A DNA stretch of 64,000 bases from assembly GCF_002965065.1 (NCBI RefSeq), contig NZ_PTRE01000025.1:1-64000 (forward strand). The letters run 5' to 3'. The DNA comes from Escherichia sp. MOD1-EC7003 (GTDB lineage: Bacteria > Pseudomonadota > Gammaproteobacteria > Enterobacterales > Enterobacteriaceae). The position numbers and the translations under genes are program-made. A model generated the notes under the pieces. It had not been told where the DNA came from and searched no databases. It was given only the letters and a program-made list of their open reading frames with translations. Positions 12,092 to 21,050 of this stretch are shown in pieces (the stretch's first letter is position 1; every line of letters starts with the position of its first letter).

Positions 12092-12107
12092 TGTTCGTGT
12101 ACGAACA
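12092..12107. promoter_or_regulatory. Palindromic operator candidate for HosA
   Basis: TGTTCGTGTACGAACA is a 16-bp palindrome with a single mismatched central pair, lying 17 bp upstream of the ecdB start and about 115 bp from the hosA start. MarR proteins bind such inverted repeats, and HosA is reported to act on this intergenic region. That this is the bound site is inferred. Confidence 0.65.
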
Positions 12108-12123
12108 ATTAAGAGAGTTAACA

Positions 12124-12717
12124 ATGAGACTGATCGTCGGGATGACAGGGGCCACCGGAGCGCCTCTTGGTGTGGCATTACTGCAAGCCCTGCGGGAGAT
12201 GCCGAATGTCGAGACTCATCTGGTGATGTCAACGTGGGCGAAAACCACCATTGAACTGGAAACGCCTTATAGCGCTCGCAATGTTGCTGCCCTCGCAGAC
12301 TTCTGCCATAACCCTGCGGACCAGGCGGCAACCATCTCATCCGGCTCCTTTCGTACCGACGGTATGATCGTTATTCCATGCAGTATGAAAACGCTCGCCG
12401 GTATCCGTGCCGGTTACGCCGAAGGGCTGGTGGGGCGCGCTGCCGATGTCATTCTGAAAGAAGGCCGCAAACTGGTGCTGGTGCCGCGTGAAATGCCGCT
12501 TAGCACCATCCATCTCGAAAATATGCTCGCACTTTCACGCATGGGCGTGGCGATGGTGCCGCCCATGCCTGCCTTTTATAACCATCCCGAAACGGTAGAT
12601 GACATTGTCCACCACGTGGTTGCCCGCGTGCTGGATCAATTTGGCCTCGAACATCCTCACGCCAGGCGCTGGCAAGGATTGCCGCAGGCCCGGAATTTTT
12701 CTCAGGAGAATGAATAA
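12124..12717 (+). CDS. ecdB: UbiX-like flavin prenyltransferase of the hydroxyarylic acid decarboxylase operon
   Basis: The 197-residue protein belongs to the UbiX/Pad1 family, which makes prenylated FMN, the cofactor of UbiD-type decarboxylases. The N-terminal GMTGATGAPLG segment (6-16) and the PCSMKTLAGI and PREMPLSTIHLENM segments are family signatures. The ATG at 12124 is used because it aligns with family N termini; the upstream in-frame starts run through the operator. Its stop overlaps the ecdC start by one base. The operon is also called shdBCD or pad1-yclCD in other enterobacteria. Confidence 0.9.
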   Translation: MRLIVGMTGATGAPLGVALLQALREMPNVETHLVMSTWAKTTIELETPYSARNVAALADFCHNPADQAATISSGSFRTDGMIVIPCSMKTLAGIRAGYAEGLVGRAADVILKEGRKLVLVPREMPLSTIHLENMLALSRMGVAMVPPMPAFYNHPETVDDIVHHVVARVLDQFGLEHPHARRWQGLPQARNFSQENE

Positions 12718-14144
12718 TGGCATTTGATGATTTACGCAGCTTTTTACAGGCGCTTGATGACCACGGCCAGTTACTGAAAATCAGTGAAGAAGTGAACGCC
12801 GAGCCTGATCTGGCAGCCGCTGCCAACGCCACCGGGCGTATCGGCGACGGCGCACCGGCGCTGTGGTTTGATAATATTCGCGGCTTTACCGATGCTCGCG
12901 TGGCGATGAACACCATCGGTTCCTGGCAAAACCACGCCATTTCCCTCGGCCTGCCGCCGAATACCCCGGTTAAAAAACAGATTGATGAGTTTATCCGTCG
13001 CTGGGATAACTTCCCGATTGCCCCTGAGCGCCGCGCGAATCCGGCCTGGGCGCAGAACACTGTCGATGGCGACGAGATCAATCTGTTCGATATTCTGCCG
13101 CTGTTTCGTCTGAATGATGGCGATGGCGGTTTCTATCTCGATAAAGCCTGCGTCGTTTCTCGCGATCCGCTCGACCCGGATAACTTCGGCAAGCAGAACG
13201 TCGGCATCTACCGCATGGAAGTGAAGGGCAAGCGTAAGCTCGGCCTGCAACCGGTGCCGATGCACGATATCGCCCTGCATCTGCATAAAGCGGAAGAGCG
13301 CGGTGAAGATTTGCCGATTGCGATCACCCTGGGTAACGATCCGATCATCACACTGATGGGCGCTACCCCGCTGAAATACGATCAGTCCGAGTACGAAATG
13401 GCAGGTGCGCTGCGCGAAAGCCCGTACCCGATCGCCACTGCGCCGCTGACCGGTTTTGATGTACCGTGGGGATCGGAGGTGATCCTCGAAGGGGTAATCG
13501 AAAGCCGTAAACGCGAAATTGAAGGACCGTTTGGTGAATTTACCGGCCACTACTCCGGCGGGCGCAACATGACCGTGGTGCGTATCGATAAAGTCTCTTA
13601 TCGCACGAAACCGATTTTTGAATCACTCTATCTCGGCATGCCGTGGACCGAAATCGACTACCTGATGGGGCCAGCCACCTGTGTGCCGCTGTATCAGCAG
13701 CTGAAAGCTGAGTTCCCGGAAGTGCAGGCGGTGAACGCCATGTACACCCACGGCCTGCTGGCGATAATCTCCACCAAAAAACGCTACGGCGGCTTTGCCC
13801 GCGCCGTGGGCCTGCGTGCGATGACCACGCCGCACGGTCTGGGCTACGTGAAGATGGTGATTATGGTCGATGAAGACGTTGACCCGTTCAACCTGCCGCA
13901 GGTGATGTGGGCGCTCTCCTCAAAAGTGAACCCGGCGGGCGATCTGGTGCAGTTGCCAAATATGTCCGTGCTGGAACTTGATCCAGGCTCAAGTCCGGCG
14001 GGGATCACCGACAAGCTGATTATCGACGCCACCACGCCTGTTGCCCCGGACAATCGTGGTCACTACAGCCAGCCGGTGGTCGATTTACCGGAAACCAAAG
14101 CCTGGGCTGAAAAACTGACCGCTATGCTGGCCGCACGTAAATAA
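12717..14144 (+). CDS. ecdC: UbiD-like non-oxidative hydroxyarylic acid decarboxylase, large subunit
   Basis: This 475-residue protein is a UbiD-family decarboxylase expected to act on hydroxyarylic acids such as 4-hydroxybenzoate or vanillate, using prenyl-FMN from EcdB. The segment REIEGPFGEFTGHYSGG (about 265-281) is the family's conserved core carrying catalytic Glu and Arg residues. It is co-directional and one-base coupled with ecdB, and 10 bp ahead of ecdD. The exact substrate cannot be read from sequence. Confidence 0.92.
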   Translation: MAFDDLRSFLQALDDHGQLLKISEEVNAEPDLAAAANATGRIGDGAPALWFDNIRGFTDARVAMNTIGSWQNHAISLGLPPNTPVKKQIDEFIRRWDNFPIAPERRANPAWAQNTVDGDEINLFDILPLFRLNDGDGGFYLDKACVVSRDPLDPDNFGKQNVGIYRMEVKGKRKLGLQPVPMHDIALHLHKAEERGEDLPIAITLGNDPIITLMGATPLKYDQSEYEMAGALRESPYPIATAPLTGFDVPWGSEVILEGVIESRKREIEGPFGEFTGHYSGGRNMTVVRIDKVSYRTKPIFESLYLGMPWTEIDYLMGPATCVPLYQQLKAEFPEVQAVNAMYTHGLLAIISTKKRYGGFARAVGLRAMTTPHGLGYVKMVIMVDEDVDPFNLPQVMWALSSKVNPAGDLVQLPNMSVLELDPGSSPAGITDKLIIDATTPVAPDNRGHYSQPVVDLPETKAWAEKLTAMLAARK

Positions 14145-14154
14145 GGAGAAGAAG

Positions 14155-14391
14155 ATGATTTGTCCACGTTGTGCCGATGAACAGATTGAAGTGATGGCGA
14201 AATCGCCGGTGAAAGATGTCTGGACGGTCTACCAGTGCCAGCATTGCCTTTATACCTGGCGCGATACTGAACCGCTGCGTCGCACCAGCCGCGAACATTA
14301 TCCACAAGCGTTCCGTATGACGCAGAAAGATATTGATGACGCGCCAATGGTGCCGAGTATTCCACCGCTGCTGGCGGCAGATAAGCGTTAA
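14155..14391 (+). CDS. ecdD: Non-oxidative hydroxyarylic acid decarboxylase small subunit
   Basis: The 78-residue protein is the small third subunit of the decarboxylase operon. It has two zinc-finger-like CxxC pairs, CPRC (3-6) and CQHC (about 28-31), and an aromatic-rich first half. A good AAGGAG ribosome site precedes the ATG. Its biochemical role is not well defined; family members are needed for full decarboxylase activity. Confidence 0.88.
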   Translation: MICPRCADEQIEVMAKSPVKDVWTVYQCQHCLYTWRDTEPLRRTSREHYPQAFRMTQKDIDDAPMVPSIPPLLAADKR

Positions 14392-14392
14392 T

Positions 14393-14430
14393 AAAAAAGT
14401 GCCGGGTAGAGGTTTTGCTTTACCCGGTCA
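14393..14430. terminator. Terminator between ecdD and pphB
   Basis: CCGGGTA and TACCCGG form a stem with A-rich sequence on one side and T-rich on the other, between convergent ecdD and pphB, so it could serve both strands. Confidence 0.7.
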
Positions 14431-14432
14431 TA

Positions 14433-15089
14433 TTATTTAATTCTATAAAACGATAACCGTCCGCTTTCCGGCGAGCCGGTATCAATATAAATCTGATTGG
14501 CAAATATCTGGATATTTGCAAACATCATATGTCCAAATATAAAATAATCAGCGCCGTTTATTTCTTGTAACTCGCCATTAAGCGATTTCTGCACGCGATC
14601 AACTGGCCAGAGTAATTCGCTTTCCGCTATTTCTTTGCCAAAGTGATATTCATTCCCCGGATAATCTGCATGTGCGATGACATATTTTATTATGTCGTTA
14701 GTAATTTCAATAATATGCGGAAGGTGATGGAATCTCAGCAACAGATCTATTGCATCCTGTTGTTCCGTATCATTTAAATCGAAAAACCAGTCACCACCGC
14801 TGGCAAGCCACATATTGCCATCGCCAGTTTCGAATGCATCAAGCGCCATCGCTTCGTGGTTACCTTTAACCGATGTAAACCAGGGCTGGTTTAGCAGGCG
14901 CAGCACGTTAAGACTCTCCGGCCCACGATCAATGTTATCGCCCGTGGAAATAAGCAAGTCAGTTTCGGGACAAAAAGAGAGTTGATATAAGCGGGATTGT
15001 AATAATTGATAATCACCATGAATATCACCAACGGCCCATATATGACGATAGCGATGAGCATCAATTTTTTTATAGCGTGAAGATGACAT
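14433..15089 (-). CDS. pphB: Serine/threonine protein phosphatase 2
   Basis: PphB is a PPP-family metallophosphatase of 218 residues. The three metal-binding motifs are complete: GDIHG at 21-25, GDNIDRG at 50-56 and GNHE at 76-79. It lies downstream of mutS on the same strand, separated by a terminator. Its own ribosome site is inside a hairpin that ends five bases before the ATG (see findings). Confidence 0.95.
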   Translation of the reverse strand: MSSSRYKKIDAHRYRHIWAVGDIHGDYQLLQSRLYQLSFCPETDLLISTGDNIDRGPESLNVLRLLNQPWFTSVKGNHEAMALDAFETGDGNMWLASGGDWFFDLNDTEQQDAIDLLLRFHHLPHIIEITNDIIKYVIAHADYPGNEYHFGKEIAESELLWPVDRVQKSLNGELQEINGADYFIFGHMMFANIQIFANQIYIDTGSPESGRLSFYRIK

Positions 15090-15094
15090 AGTTT

Positions 15095-15130
15095 TACCCT
15101 GTAAGATAAGCTCTCTTATTATACAGGGTA
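15095..15130 (-). promoter_or_regulatory. Hairpin covering the pphB ribosome-binding site
   Basis: The arms TACCCTGTA and TACAGGGTA are perfect complements, and an inner ATAAG/CTTAT stem extends the hairpin. The AGGG in the 3' arm sits 7 bases before the pphB ATG and is the only Shine-Dalgarno-like sequence there. A role in control of translation is inferred. Confidence 0.5.
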
Positions 15131-15154
15131 TTTTTATTTGATTCTTCTGTTGTC

Positions 15155-15190
15155 GTTAATATTCCCGATAGCAAAAGACTATCGGGAATT
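15155..15190 (-). terminator. mutS terminator
   Basis: ATTCCCGATAGTC..GCTATCGGGAAT forms a strong stem just after the mutS stop on the minus strand, with A/T-rich flanks. Confidence 0.75.
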
Positions 15191-15194
15191 GTTA

Positions 15195-17756
15195 TTACAC
15201 CAGACTCTTCAAGCGATAAATCCACTCCAACGCCTGACGCGGGGTGAGTGAATCCGGGTCGAGATTTTCCAGTGCTTCGACCGCAGGTGAGGTTTCTTCT
15301 GGTACGGACAGCAAAGACATTTGCGTACCATCAACCTGTGTAGCGGCGGCGTTCGGCGAAATGCTTTCCAGCTCACGCAGTTTTTGTCGTGCGCGCTTAA
15401 TAACCTCTTTTGGCACGCCCGCCAGCGCAGCCACTGCCAGGCCGTAGCTTTTGCTCGCTGCGCCATCCTGCACGCTGTGCATAAAGGCAATGGTGTCGCC
15501 GTGCTCCAGCGCATCGAGATGCACGTTGGCGACGCCTTCCATTTTTTCCGGCAGTTGAGTCAGTTCAAAGTAGTGGGTGGCAAACAGCGTCAATGCTTTA
15601 ATCTTATTCGCCAGATTTTCCGCGCACGCCCATGCCAGCGACAGGCCATCGTAAGTGGACGTCCCACGCCCAATCTCATCCATCAACACCAGACTGTACT
15701 CGGTGGCGTTATGCAGAATATTGGCGGTTTCGGTCATCTCTACCATAAAGGTTGAACGCCCGGATGCCAGGTCGTCAGCCGCGCCCACACGGGTAAAGAT
15801 ACGGTCAATCGGGCCGATCTCGACTTTTTGTGCTGGTACATAGCTGCCGATGTAGGCCATCAGTGCAATCAGTGCGGTCTGGCGCATATAGGTACTTTTA
15901 CCGCCCATATTCGGACCGGTAATGATCAACATGCGGCGCTGCGATGACAGGTTCAGCGGGTTGGCGATAAACGGCTCATTCAGCACCTGCTCAACCACCG
16001 GATGGCGGCCTTCGGTAATGCGAATGCCAGGTTTATCAATAAAGGTCGGGCAGGTGTAGTTCAGGGTATAGGCCCGCTCTGCCAGGTTAACCAGAACATC
16101 AAGTTCTGCCAGCGCGCTTGCGCTCTGTTGCAACGCTTCCAGATGCGGCAACAACAGGTCGAACAGCTCTTCATAAAGCTGTTTTTCCAGTGCCAGCGCT
16201 TTGCCTTTTGAGGTGAGAACTTTATCTTCGTACTCTTTCAGCTCTGGAATGATATAGCGCTCGGCGTTTTTCAGCGTCTGGCGACGCATGTAGTTGATTG
16301 GTGCCAGATGGCTTTGCCCACGGCTGATTTGAATGTAGTAGCCGTGCACCGCGTTAAAGCCGACTTTCAGCGTGTCCAGGCCGGTACGTTCACGCTCGCG
16401 GATTTCCAGACGCTCCAGATAATCGGTCGCGCCGTCAGCCAGCGCCCGCCACTCATCCAGCTCTTCGTTATAGCCCGATGCGATAACACCACCGTCGCGT
16501 ACCAGCACCGGCGGTGTGTCGATGATTGCTCGCTCCAGCAGATCGCGCAGCTCGGCAAACTCGCCCATTTTCTCACGCAGCGCCTGTACCGGTGCACTAT
16601 CGACATTTTCTAATTGCGCACGCAGCTCCGGCAGTTGCTGGAAAGCATGACGCATACGGGCCAGATCGCGCGGGCGAGCGGTACGCAACGCCAGACGTGC
16701 CAGAATACGTTCCAGGTCGCCCACCTGACGCAGTACCGGCTGCAGCTCGGCGGTGAAATCCTGCAATGCGCCAATAGTTTGTTGGCGCTCAAGCAACACG
16801 CGGGTATCGCGCACTGGCATATGCAGCCAGCGTTTCAGCATACGGCTACCCATCGGCGTTACAGTGCAGTCGAGCACGGAAGCCAGCGTGTTTTCCGCAC
16901 CGCCCGCCAGGTTCTGGGTAATTTCAAGGTTACGACGCGTCGCGGCATCCATAATGATGCTGTCCTGCTCACGTTCCATCGTAATAGAACGAATATGTGG
17001 CAGGGTCGTGCGTTGGGTGTCTTTCGCATACTGCAACAGACAACCGGCGGCACAAAGTCCGCGCGGCGCGTTCTCGACGCCAAAACCGACCAGATCGCGG
17101 GTGCCAAATTGTAGATTCAACTGTTGGCGCGCGGTGTCGATTTCAAACTCCCACAGCGGGCGACGGCGCAAGCCGCGACGACCTTCAATTAACGACATTT
17201 CAGCAAAATCTTCTGCATACAGCAGTTCTGCCGGATTAGTGCGTTGCAGTTCTGCCGCCATCGTTTCGCGGTCAGCCGGTTCACTCAGGCGAAAACGACC
17301 TGAACTGATATCCAGCGTCGCGTAGCCGAAACCTTTGCTGTCCTGCCAGATAGCCGCCAGCAGGTTGTCCTGACGCTCCTGCAACAGCGCTTCATCGCTG
17401 ATGGTGCCCGGCGTAACGATACGGACAACTTTTCGCTCGACCGGACCTTTGCTGGTCGCCGGATCGCCAATTTGTTCACAAATAGCAACCGACTCGCCCT
17501 GATTCACCAGTTTGGCGAGATAGTTTTCCACCGCATGGTAGGGGATACCTGCCATCGGGATCGGCTCGCCCGCTGAAGCACCGCGTTTAGTCAGTGAAAT
17601 ATCCAGCAGTTGCGACGCTCGTTTCGCGTCGTCATAAAATAGTTCGTAAAAGTCACCCATCCGGTAAAACAGCAGGATCTCAGGATGCTGGGCTTTCAGC
17701 TTGAGATACTGCTGCATCATGGGGGTATGGGCATCGAAATTTTCTATTACACTCAT
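15195..17756 (-). CDS. mutS: DNA mismatch repair protein MutS
   Basis: MutS recognises mismatches and starts methyl-directed repair. The 853 residues are full length: the mismatch-reading FYE motif is at 36-38 (Phe36, Glu38), the ATPase Walker [10 protein letters not shown] lies near 614-622, and the C-terminal helix-loop-helix and tetramerisation tail is present. No good Shine-Dalgarno precedes the ATG; instead a small upstream frame ends in an ATGA overlap with it. Confidence 0.98.
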   Translation of the reverse strand: MSVIENFDAHTPMMQQYLKLKAQHPEILLFYRMGDFYELFYDDAKRASQLLDISLTKRGASAGEPIPMAGIPYHAVENYLAKLVNQGESVAICEQIGDPATSKGPVERKVVRIVTPGTISDEALLQERQDNLLAAIWQDSKGFGYATLDISSGRFRLSEPADRETMAAELQRTNPAELLYAEDFAEMSLIEGRRGLRRRPLWEFEIDTARQQLNLQFGTRDLVGFGVENAPRGLCAAGCLLQYAKDTQRTTLPHIRSITMEREQDSIIMDAATRRNLEITQNLAGGAENTLASVLDCTVTPMGSRMLKRWLHMPVRDTRVLLERQQTIGALQDFTAELQPVLRQVGDLERILARLALRTARPRDLARMRHAFQQLPELRAQLENVDSAPVQALREKMGEFAELRDLLERAIIDTPPVLVRDGGVIASGYNEELDEWRALADGATDYLERLEIRERERTGLDTLKVGFNAVHGYYIQISRGQSHLAPINYMRRQTLKNAERYIIPELKEYEDKVLTSKGKALALEKQLYEELFDLLLPHLEALQQSASALAELDVLVNLAERAYTLNYTCPTFIDKPGIRITEGRHPVVEQVLNEPFIANPLNLSSQRRMLIITGPNMGGKSTYMRQTALIALMAYIGSYVPAQKVEIGPIDRIFTRVGAADDLASGRSTFMVEMTETANILHNATEYSLVLMDEIGRGTSTYDGLSLAWACAENLANKIKALTLFATHYFELTQLPEKMEGVANVHLDALEHGDTIAFMHSVQDGAASKSYGLAVAALAGVPKEVIKRARQKLRELESISPNAAATQVDGTQMSLLSVPEETSPAVEALENLDPDSLTPRQALEWIYRLKSLV

Positions 17757-17986
17757 GGGGTTATGTCCGCTTCCCTGATATTAAATGGGGTGTGATAGTT
17801 TTTATTTTCGTTGTAATCACATAAGGCGCACATGATACCGGAGTTAATCATTTCAGGGGAAGAAGCTAACGGTGAGTTCTTGATGCCAGTTCCGGGAAAG
17901 ATGCTGTTTTGCAGCTTTTGTGTGATGCTGACGAAGCAAGTACGCAAAATTGTGTTGGTTTGAGAATCCTTCTTCTTTAGAGTCAT
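17753..17986 (-). CDS. Possible small protein encoded ahead of mutS, function unknown
   Basis: A 77-codon frame starts at the ATG at 17986, four bases after AAAGGG, and its TGA overlaps the mutS ATG as ATGA. The product has a basic N terminus ([11 protein letters not shown]), no hydrophobic segment and no motif I know. It lies in the mutS 5' leader and divergently to ygbA. It may be a real leader peptide coupled to mutS or a chance frame; I recall no annotated K-12 gene here. Confidence 0.3.
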   Translation of the reverse strand: MTLKKKDSQTNTILRTCFVSITQKLQNSIFPGTGIKNSPLASSPEMINSGIMCALCDYNENKNYHTPFNIREADITP

Positions 17987-18002
17987 AGTGCCCTTTAAGA
18001 TT

Positions 18003-18025
18003 AAGTTGTAATATAAACACATCTT
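18003..18025 (+). promoter_or_regulatory. NsrR-like operator ahead of ygbA
   Basis: A 23-bp imperfect inverted repeat, AAGTTGTAATA-T-AAACACATCTT, resembles the 11-1-11 NsrR site. ygbA is a known NsrR-repressed, NO-responsive gene in E. coli. The site ends 17 bp before the ygbA start and so would overlap or follow the promoter. Confidence 0.6.
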
Positions 18026-18042
18026 AATGAGGTGGAGGCAGC

Positions 18043-18387
18043 ATGTCCGGCAAGCGTATCTCTCGTGAAAAACTGACGATTAAAAAAATGATCGATCTTT
18101 ATCAGGCGAAATGCCCGCAGGCGTCAGCAGAGCCGGAACATTACGAAGCGTTGTTTGCTTACGCGCAAAAGCGGCTGGATAAATGTGTGTTTGGTGAAGA
18201 GAAACCCGCCTGTAAGCAGTGTCCGGTGCACTGTTATCAGCCAGCAAAGCGTGAGGAGATGAGGCAAATTATGCGTTGGGCCGGGCCGCGAATGTTATGG
18301 CGTCATCCGATCTTAACCGTACGCCATCTGATTGATGACAAACGTCCGGTGCCGGAGTTACCAGAAAAATATCGTCCAAAGAAATAA
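18043..18387 (+). CDS. ygbA: Nitrous-oxide-stimulated promoter family protein YgbA
   Basis: The 114-residue cytoplasmic protein belongs to the YgbA family, induced by nitric oxide through NsrR; its biochemical function is poorly known. It is basic and has a cysteine cluster in the middle (C-x9-C-x2-C-x3-C, about residues 46-61) that could bind metal. A GGTGGAGG ribosome site lies close to the ATG. It is convergent with the Mop gene, with a shared terminator at 18388-18418. Confidence 0.92.
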   Translation: MSGKRISREKLTIKKMIDLYQAKCPQASAEPEHYEALFAYAQKRLDKCVFGEEKPACKQCPVHCYQPAKREEMRQIMRWAGPRMLWRHPILTVRHLIDDKRPVPELPEKYRPKK

Positions 18388-18418
18388 ATTTGCCGGAGTG
18401 CTATCCTCTCCGGCAAAT
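18388..18418. terminator. Bidirectional terminator between ygbA and the Mop gene
   Basis: ATTTGCCGGAG and CTCCGGCAAAT are perfect 11-base complements located between two convergent genes. Confidence 0.8.
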
Positions 18419-18425
18419 ACGGCGC

Positions 18426-18854
18426 TTACGCTTTGGTCGCAATCAGGATTGCTGATGCCTTGATCAATGCAATAACGCGCGACCCAGTGGTGAGTTTCAT
18501 TTCTTCCTGGCTTTCATTTGTTACCACCGCCACAATTTCAAAACTCGCATCTGTTTTGATATGGACAGTAGTATTCACTGCGCCTGCGGTAATTGTCGAA
18601 ACGCTACCTGCAAATTGGTTGCGAGCGGAGAATTTCAGTCCACAGTCTTCCGTTGCCAGCGTTACCCACGGGGCTTTAATCAGGGCAATCGCTTCTTTCC
18701 CTTTTGCCAGCCTCAGAGCCTGCTGGCTGCTGTGAGTCACAATGGCCACCAGCTTTGCACCACCTGCCAGCGTCAATTCTACTTCATCATTCACCGCGCC
18801 CATTGCTACTGAGCTAACTGTTCCGGTTAATTGATTTCTTGCTGAAACTGCCAT
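18426..18854 (-). CDS. Two-domain molybdate-binding (Mop/TOBE) protein
   Basis: The 142-residue protein is a tandem of two Mop domains, each beginning SARNQ and ending in a VIALIKA/EAIALIKA segment (about 3-68 and 73-139), as in molbindins and ModG. Such proteins bind molybdate in the cytoplasm as storage or buffering. The ATG at 18854 is chosen because AAAGGAGG lies just before it. It sits between ygbA and fhlA beside the formate hydrogenlyase cluster, whose formate dehydrogenase H needs molybdenum, so a supporting role is plausible. K-12 does not, as I recall, have this gene. Confidence 0.85.
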   Translation of the reverse strand: MAVSARNQLTGTVSSVAMGAVNDEVELTLAGGAKLVAIVTHSSQQALRLAKGKEAIALIKAPWVTLATEDCGLKFSARNQFAGSVSTITAGAVNTTVHIKTDASFEIVAVVTNESQEEMKLTTGSRVIALIKASAILIATKA

Positions 18855-18898
18855 ACTGCCTCCTTTCATTTAATGTTGATCGAGTATAACCACATTTG

Positions 18899-20977
18899 TT
18901 AAACCAATGCTGATTTATCAATTCCCAGCCGCTTCATCCGTGATAGCAGCGTGGTGCGTTTCAGCCCCATACGCTGGGCGGCGCCTTTCGGACCCGCGAC
19001 TACGCCATTAGTCTCTTTTAATACACGTACGATCAACTGATATTCATCTTCGCCCTCCAGGGCGACAACCGTTGCGGCAGGCGGCGTTTCAGGCTCCGGT
19101 AAAGCAATATCTGGCAATGACAGCTGCAGCACGTTGCCACGTGTCAGCAATACCGCGCGCTCAATGACGTTTTCCAGCTCGCGTACGTTACCCGGCCACT
19201 CCATGCTACTTAAGGTGCGCAGCGTCTCGGCCGGAATGCTGTCGATATTGCGCCCCAGACGACGGGCAATTTTGAAGGTAAAGGCTTTCGCCAGCAGCGG
19301 AATATCTTCCGGACGTTCGCGTAGTGGCGGCAGGTGTATCGGGAAGACATTCAGACGGTAATAGAGATCGCTACGGAACTCACGGTCGGCGACCATTTTT
19401 TTCAGATCGCGGTTAGTCGCGGCAATTAACCGTACGTCCGTCTGAATGATTTTGTTGCTGCCGAGGCGTTCAAACTCCTGTTCCTGCAAAACACGCAGCA
19501 ACTTCGGCTGTAGCTCCAGTGGCATATCGCCCACTTCGTCAAGGAACAGAGAGCTTTTATCTGCCAGTTCAAAACGACCAATGCGCTGGGCGCTGGCACC
19601 GGTAAAAGCCCCACGTTCATGACCAAACAGATCGCTTTCCAGCAATCCGGCAGGCATTGCCGCGCAGTTCATTTTTACCATGCGGCGATTATTACGCCCA
19701 CTGAGATTATGGATCGCGCGGGCAATCAGTTCCTTACCTGTGCCAGTTTCACCGAGGATCAGAACGGTACTGTCACTTTGCGCCACCATTTCAACTTGTT
19801 TAAGCACGCTGTACATGGCTTCGCTGCGGCCAATAATCTCGCCAAATTCACTATCAACATTGTTGAGCTGCTCAGTCAGGGCGAGGTTTTCATCAACCAG
19901 CCGTTCTTTCAAACGATGGATTTCCTGATAGGCGAGGGCGTTATCGACAGCGATTGCCACACGTTCGGCAATCTGGCGCAGTAAATTCAGATTGGTAGTG
20001 GTAAAGACCTTCTCTTCACATTGTGCCAGTTTCAGCACGCCCAGCATGGTGTTGCCAGACATCAGCGGTAACAGGCACAAGGTTTGAATCTGGTTGCCCC
20101 AGGTGTCGAACAACATGCGCTCATAGGGGGCTAAATCGTCCCGCTCGTGGAGATTAATCAGTAGCATCTCTTTGCTTTTGAACACGCGTTCGGTGAGGGT
20201 TCCGGCTTCATCGACTTCGCTCTGTTCGTGGGCGGGATGCTGTTTATCAAGATAGTGAGTGGAGTAGATGTTGAGTTTGTTTTTACGGTGGCCGCGTAAG
20301 ACGATGCTGATATCGTCAATGTCGAAGTAGTAATGGATTTCTTTTGCGACTTCGCTGACCAGTTCGTCCATATCCAGGCGGGAAAGCACCGCGTTAGTGA
20401 TGGCGACCAGGATGCGGAAGTTATCGCGTTCCCGGCATAACAACTCATAGTCGACATTGTTAACGGCGCGGCTCTGGATTTGTTCGGTGACGACAGAAAC
20501 GATCTGCGTAAATGTTTGCAGACGATTGAACTCTTTTTCGCTCCAGGGGCGATCGTCATAACGAATAAATTCACAGCCACCAAAAATATGCCCTTCTGCC
20601 GCCAGTGACATCAGGCAATAGTGACCAAATTTGGGGTATAGCCCACTAGTGGCCAGCTGCGGCCAGGTTTCACAAAATTCTTCGTAATTGCAATGCAGTG
20701 TATCAGGGCGCGACAAAATGCTGCGTACCGGACCGTGTGCCAGAACAGTTTCGTCTTCATATTTAATGGGGGTGTCTTTTTCACGCGACGCGTAATAAGA
20801 CGCACGTTGAGTCTGCGCTTGCCACAACACAATCGCAGCGTTGTCGGCGAGCGCAGAACGCTTTACCAGTTGCGAAAGAGCCTCACACAGCGAGGCCAGA
20901 TCTGGCTGCTGCAATAGTGTCCGAGTGATGTCGAACAACCCTTGTTGTCCGAGATCACTCATCGGTGTATATGACAT
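18899..20977 (-). CDS. fhlA: Formate hydrogenlyase transcriptional activator FhlA
   Basis: FhlA is a sigma-54 enhancer-binding activator that responds to formate and switches on the hyc, hyp, hydN-hypF and fdhF operons. The 692-residue protein has an N-terminal formate-sensing half with GAF-type domains, a AAA+ domain with ILGETGTGKEL (about 406-416) and the GAFTGA loop that contacts sigma-54, and a C-terminal helix-turn-helix (GAAQRMGLKRTTLLSRMKRL). The ATG at 20977 gives the K-12 length. It lies downstream of hypABCDE on the same strand. Confidence 0.98.
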   Translation of the reverse strand: MSYTPMSDLGQQGLFDITRTLLQQPDLASLCEALSQLVKRSALADNAAIVLWQAQTQRASYYASREKDTPIKYEDETVLAHGPVRSILSRPDTLHCNYEEFCETWPQLATSGLYPKFGHYCLMSLAAEGHIFGGCEFIRYDDRPWSEKEFNRLQTFTQIVSVVTEQIQSRAVNNVDYELLCRERDNFRILVAITNAVLSRLDMDELVSEVAKEIHYYFDIDDISIVLRGHRKNKLNIYSTHYLDKQHPAHEQSEVDEAGTLTERVFKSKEMLLINLHERDDLAPYERMLFDTWGNQIQTLCLLPLMSGNTMLGVLKLAQCEEKVFTTTNLNLLRQIAERVAIAVDNALAYQEIHRLKERLVDENLALTEQLNNVDSEFGEIIGRSEAMYSVLKQVEMVAQSDSTVLILGETGTGKELIARAIHNLSGRNNRRMVKMNCAAMPAGLLESDLFGHERGAFTGASAQRIGRFELADKSSLFLDEVGDMPLELQPKLLRVLQEQEFERLGSNKIIQTDVRLIAATNRDLKKMVADREFRSDLYYRLNVFPIHLPPLRERPEDIPLLAKAFTFKIARRLGRNIDSIPAETLRTLSSMEWPGNVRELENVIERAVLLTRGNVLQLSLPDIALPEPETPPAATVVALEGEDEYQLIVRVLKETNGVVAGPKGAAQRMGLKRTTLLSRMKRLGIDKSALV

Positions 20978-21050
20978 GTCGTTCTTCCAGGAAAGCACCG
21001 CAAAGCGGTGCAAAAGGTCATTGACTAACTATAGGAGATGTAGAATTTTA

